Shown here: positions 48,422-60,360 of the stretch, piece after piece | How positions within the stretch are numbered: position 1 is the stretch's first letter | How the letters are laid out: each line of letters opens with the position of its first letter | From: Callaeas wilsoni | Taxonomy: Eukaryota; Chordata; Aves; Passeriformes; Callaeidae | Assembly (NCBI GenBank): GCA_013398955.1 | Contig: VWPU01000934.1 | Location: forward strand, 62,001-126,000 | Length of the DNA: 64,000 bases | Direction of reading: 5' to 3' | The notes under the pieces: model-generated | The model's input: the letters and a program-made list of their open reading frames with translations, nothing else | Database searches by the model: none | What the model was told of the DNA's origin: nothing | Translations under genes and position numbers: made by a program

Positions 48422-50014
48422 TGTCAGGGTCTGACGCTGACCAAACGCCAGTGCACCCACAAAAAATGACTCACTCATTCTCCTCTGCTATAGTTGAGCT
48501 GATGAGGGGGAAAGAACAATTAAAAAGGGGTTAAATGAGTTGAGGTAAGGATTAGGAAGAAACACTTTAAGGGCAAAACAGGCTCAAATCTTAAAAAGTG
48601 AAAAGAAAAATATTTTAACAGAATTAAAAGATGATAATGAGAACTAAAATGCACCTTTAGAACACCTTTTCCCCTGACCCCCAGCCTTTCTTTCCTTCCC
48701 ACTGACAATGCAGGGGGAAAAAACATGGGGTTTTTAGTCAGTTTGTCACTTCTAAAAAATCGTTCTTCAGTTCACTTAGGGAGAGGAGTCTCTTCTGCTA
48801 TGCTGTGGGGTCTTTTCCATGGGCGACAGTTCTCTGTGAACTTCTCTAATGTGGTTTTAATTTTCACGAGTAGCAGTCCCACCCAACCTGCTGCAACATG
48901 AATCCTTCCCACAGGCAAAGCAGTTTTCCCACAACTGCTTTCTAGCGGGCCATTAGTTCATGAAGTGTAGTTTCTAAGGATGAGCTGTTCTAGTATAAAA
49001 GCAACGGTCCTTTTCCTCTGTCTCTGGAAGCAAGGGTTCTCTCTCTCTCTGTGAGAAGCCTCTCACCAGATCACAGCTTCTCAGCATCCACATGCTCCAG
49101 TGCGAGCACTTCTTTCTCACGGGCTGCGGGTGAATTCTGCATCCCCCCATGCACTTCATGAATTACAGGGAAATAATTTTTTGTATTATAGTCCTCACCA
49201 CAGCTTACAGAAGGATCTCAGCTGTGACGCTCGGAGCTCCTCTTCCTGCCCTTCCCTCCTCTGCACCAGCGTTAGTGTTGCCATGTTGTTCTCTTCACTT
49301 GTTTTCACATTTCCTTTTCTCTGACTTGGGAGAAAATTGGTGTTCGCAGGTTTGTTCATTCTCAAATTCTATCAATTGAAAAGTTTTTATAGAGTCCAGC
49401 AGCGCTGAAAGGTTGATCCCATCCGGGCTCTGTATCGGAGAGTTGCTCGCCATGCCTCTCGCTGTTGGCCATGTGGTCCCCGCTGGCACCACGCAGGCCA
49501 CGCTGGCCGCCACGGCACTGGCTCCATTCAGCGCCTCTCTTCACGAGGGGCGCCAAAAGGGAGAAGCTGCTGCCAACGCTTCTGCCCTTTTGTTTGTGGT
49601 GCAGCAGGCTAGAAGTGGCCAGGCAGGCAAAGCCCCTCGCTGGCCGTGCCGTGTGGCCACTTCTGGCCCTGGCCACTCTCGGTCTCAGCCACATGGCCAC
49701 TCGCAGCGCCGGGATGACCCCCAGCACAGGGCCCGGTGCCCCTGCCAGGAAGGCGTCCAGCAGCCCCCTCACCACCTCTCAGAAGCCAGGAAGAAAGAGG
49801 AATTGCGCACGCTTTCTCCTTCTTGAATATGTAATCACAGAGGCATTACCAATTACGTTAATTGGCTTAATGGTATGTCTGTTTTCAGAGCCAGCCTGCG
49901 ATTGGCTTTGCGAGACACGGAGGAGGCTTCCAGCAGCTTCCTACAGAAAAATCACTTCTGTGGCTGGCTTCTTCCCTCCTCACCAAAAAAATCAAACCAT
50001 CCAAACCCAACACA
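48422..50014 (-). mobile_element. LTR of the same family (copy 3), interrupted by a CpG-rich insertion
   Basis: The plus-strand left edge is TGTCAGGGTC at 48422 and the right edge is CCAACACA ending at 50014. On minus it therefore runs TG to CA. The 5-mer GCATG flanks both ends exactly (48417-48421 and 50015-50019), the target-site duplication. Shared blocks include 'GGCAAAACAGGCTCAAATCT' (about 48574), 'GAGGCTTCCAGCAGCTTCCT' (about 49923) and a CTTGAATA TATA-like box complement at 49822-49829. Copy 1 is 993 bp and this one is 1593 bp. Part of the excess is a roughly 460-bp foreign segment at about 49340-49800. No retroviral coding region adjoins it. It is more diverged than copies 1 and 2 in its left half. 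Confidence 0.85.
49340..49800. other. CpG-rich insertion with a TATA box inside LTR copy 3
   Basis: The LTR family sequence stops near 49332-49339 and resumes near 49801. AATTG occurs at both joints (49335-49339 and 49801-49805), a possible 5-bp duplication. The inserted ~460 bp is GC-rich and holds at least 23 CpG dinucleotides, unlike the surrounding DNA. On the minus strand it contains a clear TATA box (CTCTATAAAAACTTTTC, about 49382-49398) downstream of the GC-rich part. TGGCCAC-type motifs recur at 49616-49705. Frames open on both strands (137 codons minus; part of a 234-codon plus frame) but resemble nothing known to me and are expected in CpG-rich DNA. It could be a piece of another LTR, a promoter fragment copied from elsewhere, or a subfamily-specific LTR block. 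Confidence 0.6.
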
Positions 50015-51009
50015 GCATGCCAATGTTTCATTGTTGTCACCTTGAAAAATTATGTGATTTCAGAATAGTAGTTCCACTGTCCTTAGTGCCTGTACTTCTG
50101 TATGCAGCAGTACAAAATGAGAGCAGATCAGGTGAGGGCACACAGCTGGTTTGTTTCAACTTCAAATAGACAACTGATAGATTTATATTTCAGGGCTGGT
50201 TCTCTCCCACCTACAAAAGACCACAGATTTGCCCCAAAATTAGCATTGAAATCAACAGTTCAACCAGCATAAGGTGTAAGAGTGCAAAGTTAATCCACTA
50301 GCCTCCTTTAGCAGGATTTATCAGAAGTTTCTTTAGATCTGTGATCAGTAATCTGCCCAAAAATGGCTATTAGGAGATATCTCAGTCTTCATGGTGACTA
50401 ACTCTGCTGCCTGCTCTTCACATGGGTTTCCTGATCTGCTGTACATAAAGTCCCTGCACTGGTAGACAACAGATCTGACTTACAAATCACTTTCCTGGAA
50501 AGAGGCTTGAAATTTATCAAAGGTAGCCCAGTGCTGGAGCTGAAGGATCCAATGGGTCCACTGTGGACCTTACCTCCAGCAGCCTGTCTGGAGTCACACA
50601 GGAAGACTGAAAAGAATTATGAGCCTCTGTGTTTGACGAGCTTCTTATCCCAGAAAATGTTATAGTCTGAAAACACTAGCCTGCTATTACACCCTGAGAT
50701 AAACATTATGCAAACCTTTATTTGTCCTTTTTTAATCTCGGTTTTATTTGATTTTTTTTTCATCCCCTGCAACTCCTACGACACCTGAATATACCTCAGT
50801 TTTGTGTCTTAGCTTCTCCATTTTATGTTTTTTTTTAACTGGTGACAATGACTCAAACCTAATGTACTTTTCTTGTGATTTCATTGCTTCAGAGGAGAGC
50901 AGAGGAAAATGCTCCAGCTGTTTATATACAGTATGTAACAATTAAAAATTTAATTTCCAGAGCCTTTCTGCAGGTGTGGTAGAAATGCCAGGAGAGTGAA
51001 GACAGATAG

Positions 51010-51351
51010 TTACAATTTCTCTGGGTAAATTTTCATCTTTGAACCCATGTAGTCATCTTCCAGAAGAAACACTGACCGTACACTAACATGGTTATGTGTA
51101 ACTATCCAGCTACTTTCCTGTGAGAGTCCACTAGTATCCAAACATTGAAGGTGTAATGCACCAGCAAAGAAACTACAGGTAAGGGACAGATCATTTATTA
51201 TCAGATTTATCTGGGCTGTTCCTATATTTGAGGTAGGAAATTTCACTTTTATGATCCCATCTTTCTGAGTCCATTCATGATGGGCAATCATCTTTCTTTC
51301 CGGAAATCTAATCTTCAGCCATACTCTTTGTGAATTAATGAATATAATCAT
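51010..51351 (-). other. 113-codon open frame, coding status doubtful
   Basis: The minus-strand frame begins with ATG at 51351 and is closed upstream by TAA seven codons before it. The product would start MIIFINSQRVWLKIRFPERK and end KMKIYPEKL. It is of ordinary composition (Ile, Lys, Ser, Asn), without low complexity, signal peptide or membrane segment. I recognise no domain. No convincing polypyrimidine acceptor lies upstream and no adjoining exon is visible. It is the longest frame in the window outside repeats that is not obviously biased, but an open frame of this length is not surprising in 64 kb. Confidence 0.1.
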
Positions 51352-51635
51352 TCTCTTGCAGCAACACTGGTTTTATCTTGCCTAACTTCTCCTTAACTGT
51401 CTCAATATTCTCACCTTAATGTAAATATAGAGAAAAAAATATACCTTTACTCAGCCCTTACTTCCCCAGGTTAAACCTTACTTTCTCTCAAGGCATGGCG
51501 CCTTCACAGCCAAATCATTGTTCTAGTCCAGCCTAGACTGATTTTTCCAAATGCCTTTACTCAAATCAGAATGAGGGAACAGCATGAAGTCAATAACTGA
51601 CCTGTAAGATTCCAGTCATTCCTCCTCTGAATGGA

Positions 51636-51720
51636 ATTATTATTATTATTATTATCATTATTATTATCATCATCATCATCATTATTGTTGTTATTGTTGT
51701 TGTTGTTGTTACCACTACTA
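51636..51720. repeat. Compound trinucleotide tract (ATT)n(ATC)n(GTT)n
   Basis: ATT units grade into ATC/TCA units at about 51665-51682, then into GTT units to 51711, ending in ACCACTACTAC. On minus it translates to Asn/Asp runs, which is an artefact. Confidence 0.93.
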
Positions 51721-52139
51721 CAAAAAAAATAGTTGGCACTTAATGTTGGTGATCCATAGCTGCTGGTTGGATAAAACATAGTTTTTTTCCCTCATGTCTT
51801 CTTTCTTCTGTATTCCTTAGAACTTTGAACATAGAGCACAAATGAGATGATTTGTGCCTCAATACAAGACACTGCTTTACATAATATGTTTCTTTCTAAT
51901 TCTAGTTTCTTCTTCTTCCATCTTCACTCTGATTCCTCTCGGTGCTGACAGTCTCTGGCTTTGTGTCACCAGCAGTCTGAAATAATGTACTCTGGTTTCC
52001 AAATAAAGAAAAGGGAGCAGTGGTTCTAGCCTATCTGATCCAGAACTCTGTTGCCCTTCCCTAATAATTCACCAGCCAGCTCCTTACACATTTACAACTC
52101 CTCATCTAACTCCTCAACTAATCCCTATCCCCTCTAGCT

Positions 52140-52420
52140 TTGATAACAATTTCTAGCATGAACCATATTAAATGTTTTCTTGAAGTCCAGGCAGATTACA
52201 TCTATTAAATTTCACTAGTCTAGAAAAATCAGTTATCTTATGGAATGGTATCAGCTCATTTTGGCAGTCTATCGTTGGTAAACCCATCTATTTTTTTCTT
52301 TCTTATCTTTCCATCTTTTATATTTTCTTTCAGAGTATGTCCTAAAATCTTGCTTACTTAAAAGCCTAAACCAGGTGGTCTATAGTTTCCGAGGCCAGAG
52401 ATCTGATTTAAAAGTAACAG
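52140..52420 (-). pseudogene. Ancient CR1/L3-type LINE reverse-transcriptase relic
   Basis: On the minus strand, 52155-52199 translates as VICLDFKKTFNMVHA, clearly the LINE reverse-transcriptase box A signature V-Y-L-D-F-S-K-A-F-D-T-V. The catalytic aspartate of LDF remains, and the second aspartate of AFD has become N. Flanking plus-strand phrases ('AGATTACATCTATTAAATTT', then 'GTTGGTAAACCCATC' at about 52274) match the old CR1/L3 consensus in order and spacing. Frames are broken outside the box, so it is a dead fossil. CR1 and L3 are related clades and I cannot separate them here. Confidence 0.75.
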
Positions 52421-53592
52421 GATGATCTTTTCTTTCAGAGATGTTGCAAGAAATTTCTTCCAGCCTGGTCCAGCTGAGGAGAAACAATCTGTGCAAAGAA
52501 TGTGATATGTTTCTTCCTGAGACAAGTGACGACCTTCTCAAGCACAGCTGATCTTGAAAAGCAGTCTTTTGAGTGTCAGTTGAGTATCCTTGGCTTATGC
52601 AGTTCATGAACTCACTCCAGAGTTCCTCTTCTCACTGTCTCCGACTTCTGTAGAGAACTGCTACTGTCATGCCTAATTCTGCCCTGCCTGATTTCAGATA
52701 GAGGAAGTAAGAAAAGAAAAGGAAAAACAAAAAAAATAGTTGGGGAAAAAAAAAAAAAGGGCAGAGGAGGAGAGGGAAGAGGATATTTAAAATATAAATA
52801 AATAAATAAAAAGAGGAGTGGGAGGAAAGAAGAGAAGGGTGACAGGAAAAGGGACAAAGCATTTAATTGAAGTGTACTTGTCACTTTCGGTGAGTTTTAT
52901 GATCTATACACACTGAAAATCTTTTACATCTGCTCCTCAGGATGTCTTCTAAATAGCACAAATTGCTATGCTAGTTTTCCTCCTGGGAGTTTTCACTTCT
53001 CTTATTTTCAGCCACCCCAGGTCAAGCAGATATTTTAACTTGAGACTCACTCAAAGAGAACATCCTGAAAGATGTTTCACCCTGTCCAAAAGATGCCTTA
53101 GTCTTCGCTGTGTCAGTCAAGACTTTGTCTGCATCAATTGTAAGGCTCTCTTCTCCTTTGCTATCTCCTCCTTGCTTTCCTTTTTTGTTGCTTTTTTTTT
53201 TTTTTTTTTTACAGCTGCTTTCTAAGTTGCCCTGTTCCCATGACACTATGATGAGTTTTGGATCATTCACGGTGTTTAAACCTTTCAAGAACATTTTCCA
53301 CATGGAGAATCCTCTTAAAGTGAATACATCATTGTACATGATTATCCATGCTTAAAGGAACAATCAGCAGAAAAATATGTCCTGTTCTCAGCACTGCCTG
53401 CAAACTGCACTTTCTTCTTCCTATTTCTCTTCCCTCCTAGCTTGTTGCAGTGTGTTTATCCACATGGTTGCTGGGTTGGAAAGCAGCCGTTGGTAAATTG
53501 TCCATCAACAAGCCGTAAAATTTTACGTTAATGAGAGACAGCACCTTTCAAAAATATTTCAGCGTGAGTTTGGTGCTCTTTCTACCCCTTAA
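52421..53592. other. Unique DNA with A- and T-rich tracts
   Basis: Contains a purine/A-rich tract with (AAAT) steps at 52730-52825 and T19 at 53192-53210. The left end (to about 52480) may extend the LINE relic. No gene is recognised. Confidence 0.5.
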
Positions 53593-54086
53593 ATCATCAC
53601 AGTATCGCAGTATCATTTAGGCTGGAAAAGACCTCTGAGATCACCGAATCAGTCACCACCATCAACAAGGTCAACTAGAACACAGCACTTGTCAACGAGA
53701 GCACAGCACTAAGTGCCCTGTCCACTCATCTTTTGAACACTTCTAGTGGGTGACTTCACCACTTCCCTGGACAGTCCATTCCAATTTTTGCTAACCTTTT
53801 CTGTGAAGAAATTTTTCTTGATGTCGACTTGAACCTCCTTTGACACAGCTTGAGGCTTTGTCCTCTTGTCCTGCCAGTCATTGCTGAGAGCAGAGCCCCT
53901 CCCCCCCCTGGCCACATCTTCCTGTCAGGGATTTGTGGAGAGTAAGAAGGTCCCCTCTGAACCTCCTTTTCTCCAGGCTGAGCCCTGCCAGCTCCCTCAC
54001 CTCATAAGACTTGTGCTCCAGACCCTTGCACAGCTCCAGTCCCTTCTCTGGATGCACTCCAGCACCTTCATGTCTTTCCTCTAGTG
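53593..54086 (-). mobile_element. CR1 LINE, 3' half-kilobase
   Basis: The element reads on the minus strand, with its 3' end at the left (degenerate octamers in CACAGTATCGCAGTATCATT at 53599). Moving right come 'ACCACTTCCCTGGACAGTCC', 'TTCTGTGAAGAAATTTTTCT' and 'CTTTTCTCCAGGCTGAGCCC'. The minus frame keeps the ORF2 end [14 protein letters not shown] then LSLEKRRFRGDL, matching the CR1 series [28 protein letters not shown] with a small deletion. It is 5' truncated just upstream. Confidence 0.92.
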
Positions 54087-57000
54087 AGTGTCTATCACTC
54101 CCCCTGCAATATGAATTATTTCTCATGCCAAATCTCATATCAAGGCTTTTTCCTCTGTGGCTTGGTCCAGCTCATGATGAAGCCATGAGCTCTTCCCACT
54201 TCTGCTGTATCAGTAGAACAATCCTGAATTCTAAACCAGCTATAGTAAATCAAACAGTGACAGATGGACAAACACACGAATTTAGTTTAATGCTTATGGG
54301 ATGGCTCCCTCCACAGACTTCTCTCTCAGTAAACAATGTCAACATTACACCCTGCTCTGAAGCACTATGGAGCCTTTCACATGATGGTTGTTCCATTCCT
54401 GTTGACATCAAGGCCTAAGAGCCATCCTGGATGTGCTTGCATTGGTAGTGCAGGTATATTATAAAAATGGTTTCAGCTGTTACTCTCTCTGGATTGCTGT
54501 TGGCTCACAGTGGAGATTCAGGCAGGCCACCTATGATAGCCTCAAGAAGGCTGTTTCAGGGTGCTGTGTCAGTTTACTATACAAATATACCCATAACTAC
54601 CATCCTGCATCTGACCTTAGCCTCACCATTCCCAATTCCTTACCCCAGCCTTGCTGTGGGTGATGCCTTCTTTTAAAAAATAAGTGCTTTCTAAATAATT
54701 AAAGAACTGCTTGTATAGGAATTGTCCACTGATCTATATTGTGTTTGGAAAATTTTAAAAGATGATTATTAAGTTAATCAGTTACTTCTTTTTTTCTATT
54801 TTACTGCTAAAGATGTGTGCTTCTATGTCTAGCTGTATCTATATCAAAATAAATCTTCAAATTAGAAAAATACATTGGAAATCTTCTCCAGTAGTAAAAA
54901 ATCCAGAAGATTCAGCTTTCTGTTTTTAAAATACATTTTTAAGTTGTATGTTTTTTTAGCAAAGTATGTACTTTTACCTCTGTTTATGCTTTATTTTATT
55001 TCTTTTTTTCTCCAAAGACAGCAAACCTGCATGCATCTTGCCCTCTTCTTTCAGGCACACAGGTATTTTCAGTGTTTCTTCCTGTGCTCTAATATTTCTA
55101 CAAAACAGGGTGTTCATGTGACAACTACAGCCAAGTGAGTGTAAAACTTCAAGTTCACGGTTCAATGGAAACAACACTCAGTTTCAAGTTCCTTATTGTG
55201 CTGAGTTTTCCTTTCATAAAAGCACATACTTTTCCTTGAGCAATGGCAACAGCCCTGATATACACAGTAATAATAAAAAAATCATTTCATTATAAAATAT
55301 AAGTTCTGAAAATGTTGCACATTCACTTCAGCTGTCTGTGCTTAATACCTCAGCCAATTATACCTGGCTAACAAATGGATATCTGTAAATACAAATATTT
55401 GTTTTCCTTGTCACTTTGTCATTTATTTGTTTTCTTAGGTTTTTTTTTCTTTTCTTCTTTATTTTATTTTTCCATCCATTTTTTTCTCATTAATCAATTA
55501 TTTGCATATGTTTTTTTCATCATATAAGAAACTTGGGACAAGTTTCAGGTTTTCCAAATTTAGTCATCTGTGTGAAGCAGTCTTCTTAAGTACTTTCGTA
55601 AATATCTTAGGAACATCTATTTATAATCACTGTAAATGTCTGCATAAATAGACATATGCATACTCATGGGCACAGGTGTATGTGTGTGTGTATCCATGTA
55701 AAGTGTCCCATATATTATCTGCAGTCATTAAAACAGGGCTTCTGGACATTATATTGCTGGCTGAGGTAAGATCCAGTTCACCCGATTTTATAGTGCTAAA
55801 AACTGTGTGTTTGAATAATTAATTTTGTTTGGTTTCCCACACATTCAGTGGAGACTGACTGTAGCAGGTTCTTCATGCCAGATCTCGTAAGTATTGGCCG
55901 TAGGCTGAGGCGATGAATGTTCTGGAAATTCTTCCCTTGTTCCAATACACGGGGAGGACACATGAATGACTCATCAGCTCAATTTTTCATAATAAAACTC
56001 AGCCTAGTTAGATACATATTTAAGTGCATGCTTAACTTTTTATCAGGGAAGATTCACCATTGCTGCTATGACGTTTCTGTGCTCCATGTTAGGCTGTGCT
56101 GTTCTACTCTGTATGAAAGCTTGAAACTGAAGATTTTGCTCACACGAGCAAATTGAATTGCACAAGATGCTTTAGTATTCATGGGATTTGTCTCCTTGTT
56201 TGCTGTGCAGAATCACAGGTCACAGATAAAAATCAAGGCTGCATCTCCATGATTAGGGAAGTGATTTCTGGTGTCCAGGCCCTGGGACCTTCCGAGAGAA
56301 ATGGCACTGTGTAAATGTGAAGATATCACTGATAGTTATTATCAATAATAATAATACTACTAAATAACAGTCTGAAAGAATACTAGCATTCTAGTGATGA
56401 AAAAAATATTTAGCCACTGGTCTTTTCATATTAATGAGATTCAATTTTTCAATCAGTATGAAGGACATCACCTGTGCTCCTTGCCTCCAGGTTTATCTAC
56501 ATGGGTGGAATAGATTCTGAAAACTAGCACTTAGGGAACTTTCTCAGAAAGATATTTCCAAATGTCAGCATTTTCTATTACTTTGTCATTGACTTCTAAT
56601 GTGTTTTCAGAATGATTTGGTCCTTTCTTGGGTAGGGAAGAAAAATGGAAATCGAAAAAAACTTATATCATTCATTATTATGCAGCTTTCATATTGCAAA
56701 ACACAATTTATAGCTAAAAACTCACCTTCCTTTCTGCTGTGCCACTTCAAATGTCCAATGCTAAACAGAAAGTGCTATAAAAATGTCTGCCCTCACTCTA
56801 TGAGATTCAAATAATTGACAATAAAGTGGAAAACTGTTAAACATGTAACCTTGGCACAAGTTCCATGGAATATTTATTCTCCTGCTGTTGTATTCTTCAG
56901 TTTGTTTTGTTGTTTTATTGGATTGTATTCTATGCAGTTGTGCCTCGCAGCATCTATGCATGACTCAAATGCCTGCAGTGGGACACATGACAGAAATAAA

Positions 57001-57719
57001 GCAGCAGGAGATAGCTCACAGAGACTGAAACTTGGTGCCATGGGCTGCCTCAAAACTTCAGGGACCTGCAGCTCTCTGCTCTGAGGGGCAGCATTCTGCC
57101 ACACTGCCTAGGAATGGAAAGTCATGGAAGGTCGCATGGGCATGATCATTTCCTATTGCCTGCTGCTCTGAGGCAGAAAGCTACCTCATGGATCCTAGTG
57201 ACTGCTTTGTGCTGGGACAGCTTTCTTTGTGTGATGAGCAGGTTCAGGCTGGAGCCCAGGTGGCCCCTCACTGGTGTAATGCTGGGTGAGTAGCTGCTCC
57301 AAACCCATATGCAGGTGTAGCAACCATCAGGAGGACAACAGAGGATGTTTACTCTTCCTTCCCCTGAAAACACTTTCCTGTCAGTTCAAATACTGCCTTT
57401 GCAGCCTAGTCCTCTATACCTCAAAAAAACAGGTGACAAGAAATTAAATCTGAAGTAATTATTAAGCTTGAAAAGAAATTTAAACATTTACTGTACTGCT
57501 TGCTGCCTATTGTTTCTCTACTTTTGTATGTATTTTTTTCCTCTTTCCAAGGTAAAATTATGAGTTATGATTTTTTCCCAGAAAAGAACCTCAAAATGTA
57601 CCATCTTCAGAAATAATATGTGAAATATAGTATTTCCAGAGATTTTGTTTTTTCACTTTGTTATTGTGAAACTTCAATGGGGTTCAGTGTGGAGGAGACA
57701 AAAAACAAGCAAATGAACA

Positions 57720-58110
57720 ATGACAACAGTCATGACTCTAATGTACAAAGATCAAAATAATAATAAAATAAGGAATATAAAGTAATCTTCTGTGTCCAAT
57801 TACAGTAAACAAAGGGCCTAATGCACTGACTTCACTGATGCTGAGTGCATTAAGGTTTGATAGAGCTGCAAAACAGATGAGATTTTTCATCTCGCTCAAA
57901 ATGGAGGGTTCCCATGTAAAAGGCTAAAACGCTCTTAACCCCCTGATAAATCTGTGCTGGTGCACTGTTATTTCCATGACAGGGGTAATCTTTTGGCTGT
58001 AAGGGATCAGCCCCTGTAAGTAAGATGGCTTTCCATTCGTGGTTCATTATCTCAGTGACCACTGTGTGTGGTGTGACTGCATCCTGAGCTATGGCCTTCA
58101 GAACTAAAGA
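57720..58110. promoter_or_regulatory. Possible conserved noncoding element (weak)
   Basis: High-complexity sequence with a TCF/LEF-like ACAAAGATCAAA at 57746, a TCCAATTACAG homeodomain core at 57796-57806 and a GTAAACAAAGGG forkhead/SOX-like motif at 57806-57817. Judged by motif texture only. Part of it (57816-57850) could instead be an old interspersed repeat. Confidence 0.13.
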
Positions 58111-59948
58111 GAAGTTCACTTTAGCCAGTATATATCCTAGTTCATCACGTGGTCCTAGAAAATCCGACTCCTCACAGCTACAAGAAGTAGTTCAGTTAGC
58201 TAAATCATCTAGAGATGATCTCTGTCAGGACTTTACTCATGTTTAAGTGCTTGACTTTGCAGTCCAAGTATCTTTGAACAAAAGGCATAGGGAGAAGGAT
58301 TGCTGTATCCATTTAATTGTAATATGTGGTGCAGGGAACAGGTGGTTGTTGCTCTTTAGGCTTTTTTCCTCAATTTTGTTTTCCTATTCTTGTCCTTTTT
58401 CTATCTTTTTCTCCCTATTTCTGGGGACGACATAGGCTATTCACATAGACTAGTAATGTTAATTCCCAGTCTTCTTACAAAATGATGGTGAGAGCTACAT
58501 CTCCCTGCGGGACAATTCAGAGTCCAGACAGCATTCCAAATCACCCTCTGGAGGTTCTTTTTCAATAGGCTTTTCCATTGCCTATTGAACAGAGACTGAT
58601 ACCCATAAGATTAACATTAACCTTTGTGTATTTTATGTTTCCCAGCACGAAAGATTTGTATCTTATTTAAACAATGGAACTACAAATTATTTTGATAAAC
58701 TGCCTCAAGAAGAATGGGAAGCATGTTTCATGGCAAAAGTTTTCTTGTTGAAGAAAATCTTTGTTTCTGTTTAAAGGATACAACTCAAGTTTCCTGTTGG
58801 AGGCAAAGGAAAATAACTCCTTTTCCTCAGACAAGGGAAATAAAGGAAGCAAAGCAGAAGCAGTTGAGAAGACATTAATAATGCAATGTTAATACATGAT
58901 TGTCATGGAAAATGCCCAACACTGTCATTTTCAGATCTTGATTATTTTAACTATAATAGCAGTTTTTAACCCTTCTATTGTGGAAAAAATAAAAATTGTT
59001 GAGATCTCCTTTGACCAAGTTAGAGCTTTGATTTCCCAGTTCCCTACAATTTTTTGAGTACTATGTTCCCAGGAGAATATTAATCCAAATTTCCTCATTA
59101 CAGGAAGAGTGTAAATAAGTAAGTCCATTTGTTTGTTTGTTTGTTATTATTTCTCTGACCACCACATTTGTGTCTAAATACATGAATATAAGTTCCATAA
59201 AGATCTTCTTCAAAGGCTAAGAGCTAAAATGGAGCAGGAAATTGTCCACAAGTAGGGCAATGGATTTGAAGACCCTGAATGCTAATTTTCTGGTTTAGAC
59301 CCAAGGTTTTTCTTACTCAGAGACTCCATGGCAGGGAGAACCACAGCATAGTGAGCTTTAATGTAGGGTAGATTTTCGCAGGTTGGCTTAGCGTCTCCCT
59401 CTGCTAAGACTGTCCCAAGCTATCTATTTTTCCTCTTGTGGGGTAGCCCGATTCTATTAACAGTAAAAAAAACCTTGTGGCACTAAAAACTTTTTTTTTT
59501 GGCTACCTTTGACTTACAGTGTGCCTTGCTCCATGATCCATTTCTTTTCTCTTGCTAGGTGACCATCAGAGGAATGATAATGTGACAGGGTCACAGATAA
59601 AAACAGATTAGCCACTACACATTCCACAGTGTAACTTAGCTAGACTTCAGTAACCAAATCACTCTATATAACTCCATCACAGAATGGAATTATATTCTTG
59701 GCACACTGTCTTCATTTTTAAAAGCTGCCTCCTATTTTGTTTGTGCATGGGTTCTTCTTCTTGGGATTCAGTGTAGGATATTTTTACTGAATATCTTGCA
59801 TATGTAATGCTCTGCTCTTATTTAGCTTTATTGATCAGTGAATCACAGTGTCTCAACTGAAATATACAGCCTAATTTAATGTCCTTTTCTTTAAATAAAG
59901 ATGGTCTATACAGCTTATGAAAAGGAATGTTAAAAAGGCGATGATAGT

Positions 59949-59988
59949 AATATTATTATTATTACTATTATTATTATTATTATTATTT
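59949..59988. repeat. (ATT)n microsatellite, interrupted
   Basis: About 12 ATT units with one ACT interruption. Confidence 0.92.
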
Positions 59989-60149
59989 CTAAAATCCTGC
60001 TTCTTTTCACTGACTTCTTACTCAATTAGGAAGTGGTGTTTCCTTGATAAGATGGAGAAGCCAGTAATATGATAGGAAGTCATTAATACAATATAATCAC
60101 AGCCTAAGATCAAGCTCATCTCCTGTCTCTTTACCTTGTCAAGTGTTTC

Positions 60150-60360
60150 AATATTTTATGTTGTAATGTGATGACCAGAACTGATCACTGTAATCTAAGT
60201 GTGGATCTGACTAATGCATTGTATAATCAAAGATTTTCATCTGACTTAAATTCATTTGCATTTTCTTGCTCTTATTGTAAAAAGGCACCCCTAAGACTTA
60301 GTGTGGTTAAAGATCATATTTCATCACAGTTTCTGTTCTGAAAGGCTGTTAAATTCCTTT
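60150..60360 (-). mobile_element. Ancient CR1/L3-type LINE fragment (candidate)
   Basis: The segment 'TGATGACCAGAACTGATCAC' with TGTAATCTAAGTGTGGATCTGA resembles the 'gccagaactggacacagtactccaggtgtggtctca' block of old CR1 3' regions on minus. The distal part (60240-60360) is weaker. Boundaries are approximate. Confidence 0.45.

Larger units (their letters stand above)
50015..52139. other. Gene-free unique DNA
   Basis: No recognised gene. Contains the weak 113-codon minus-strand frame and the trinucleotide tract, both listed separately. Confidence 0.5.
54087..60149. other. Gene-free unique DNA, about 6 kb
   Basis: No recognised gene or transposon. GC-richer DNA at 56990-57420 is unassigned. 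A TTTG tract lies at 59131-59147 and an ATT tract at 59949-59988. A weak noncoding-element candidate is listed at 57720-58110. Frames up to 135 codons (54011-54418) begin within or beside the CR1 and have no domain. Confidence 0.5.

Noticed and set aside
49465..50169. 234-codon plus-strand open frame, the longest in the window
   Set aside because: It runs across the CpG-rich insertion and the LTR end, with a competing 137-codon frame on the opposite strand. Length is explained by GC-rich DNA with few stop codons, and no domain is recognised.
56990..57420. Possible exon or CpG island
   Set aside because: GC-richer than its surroundings but with few CpGs, no long frame and no recognisable product.
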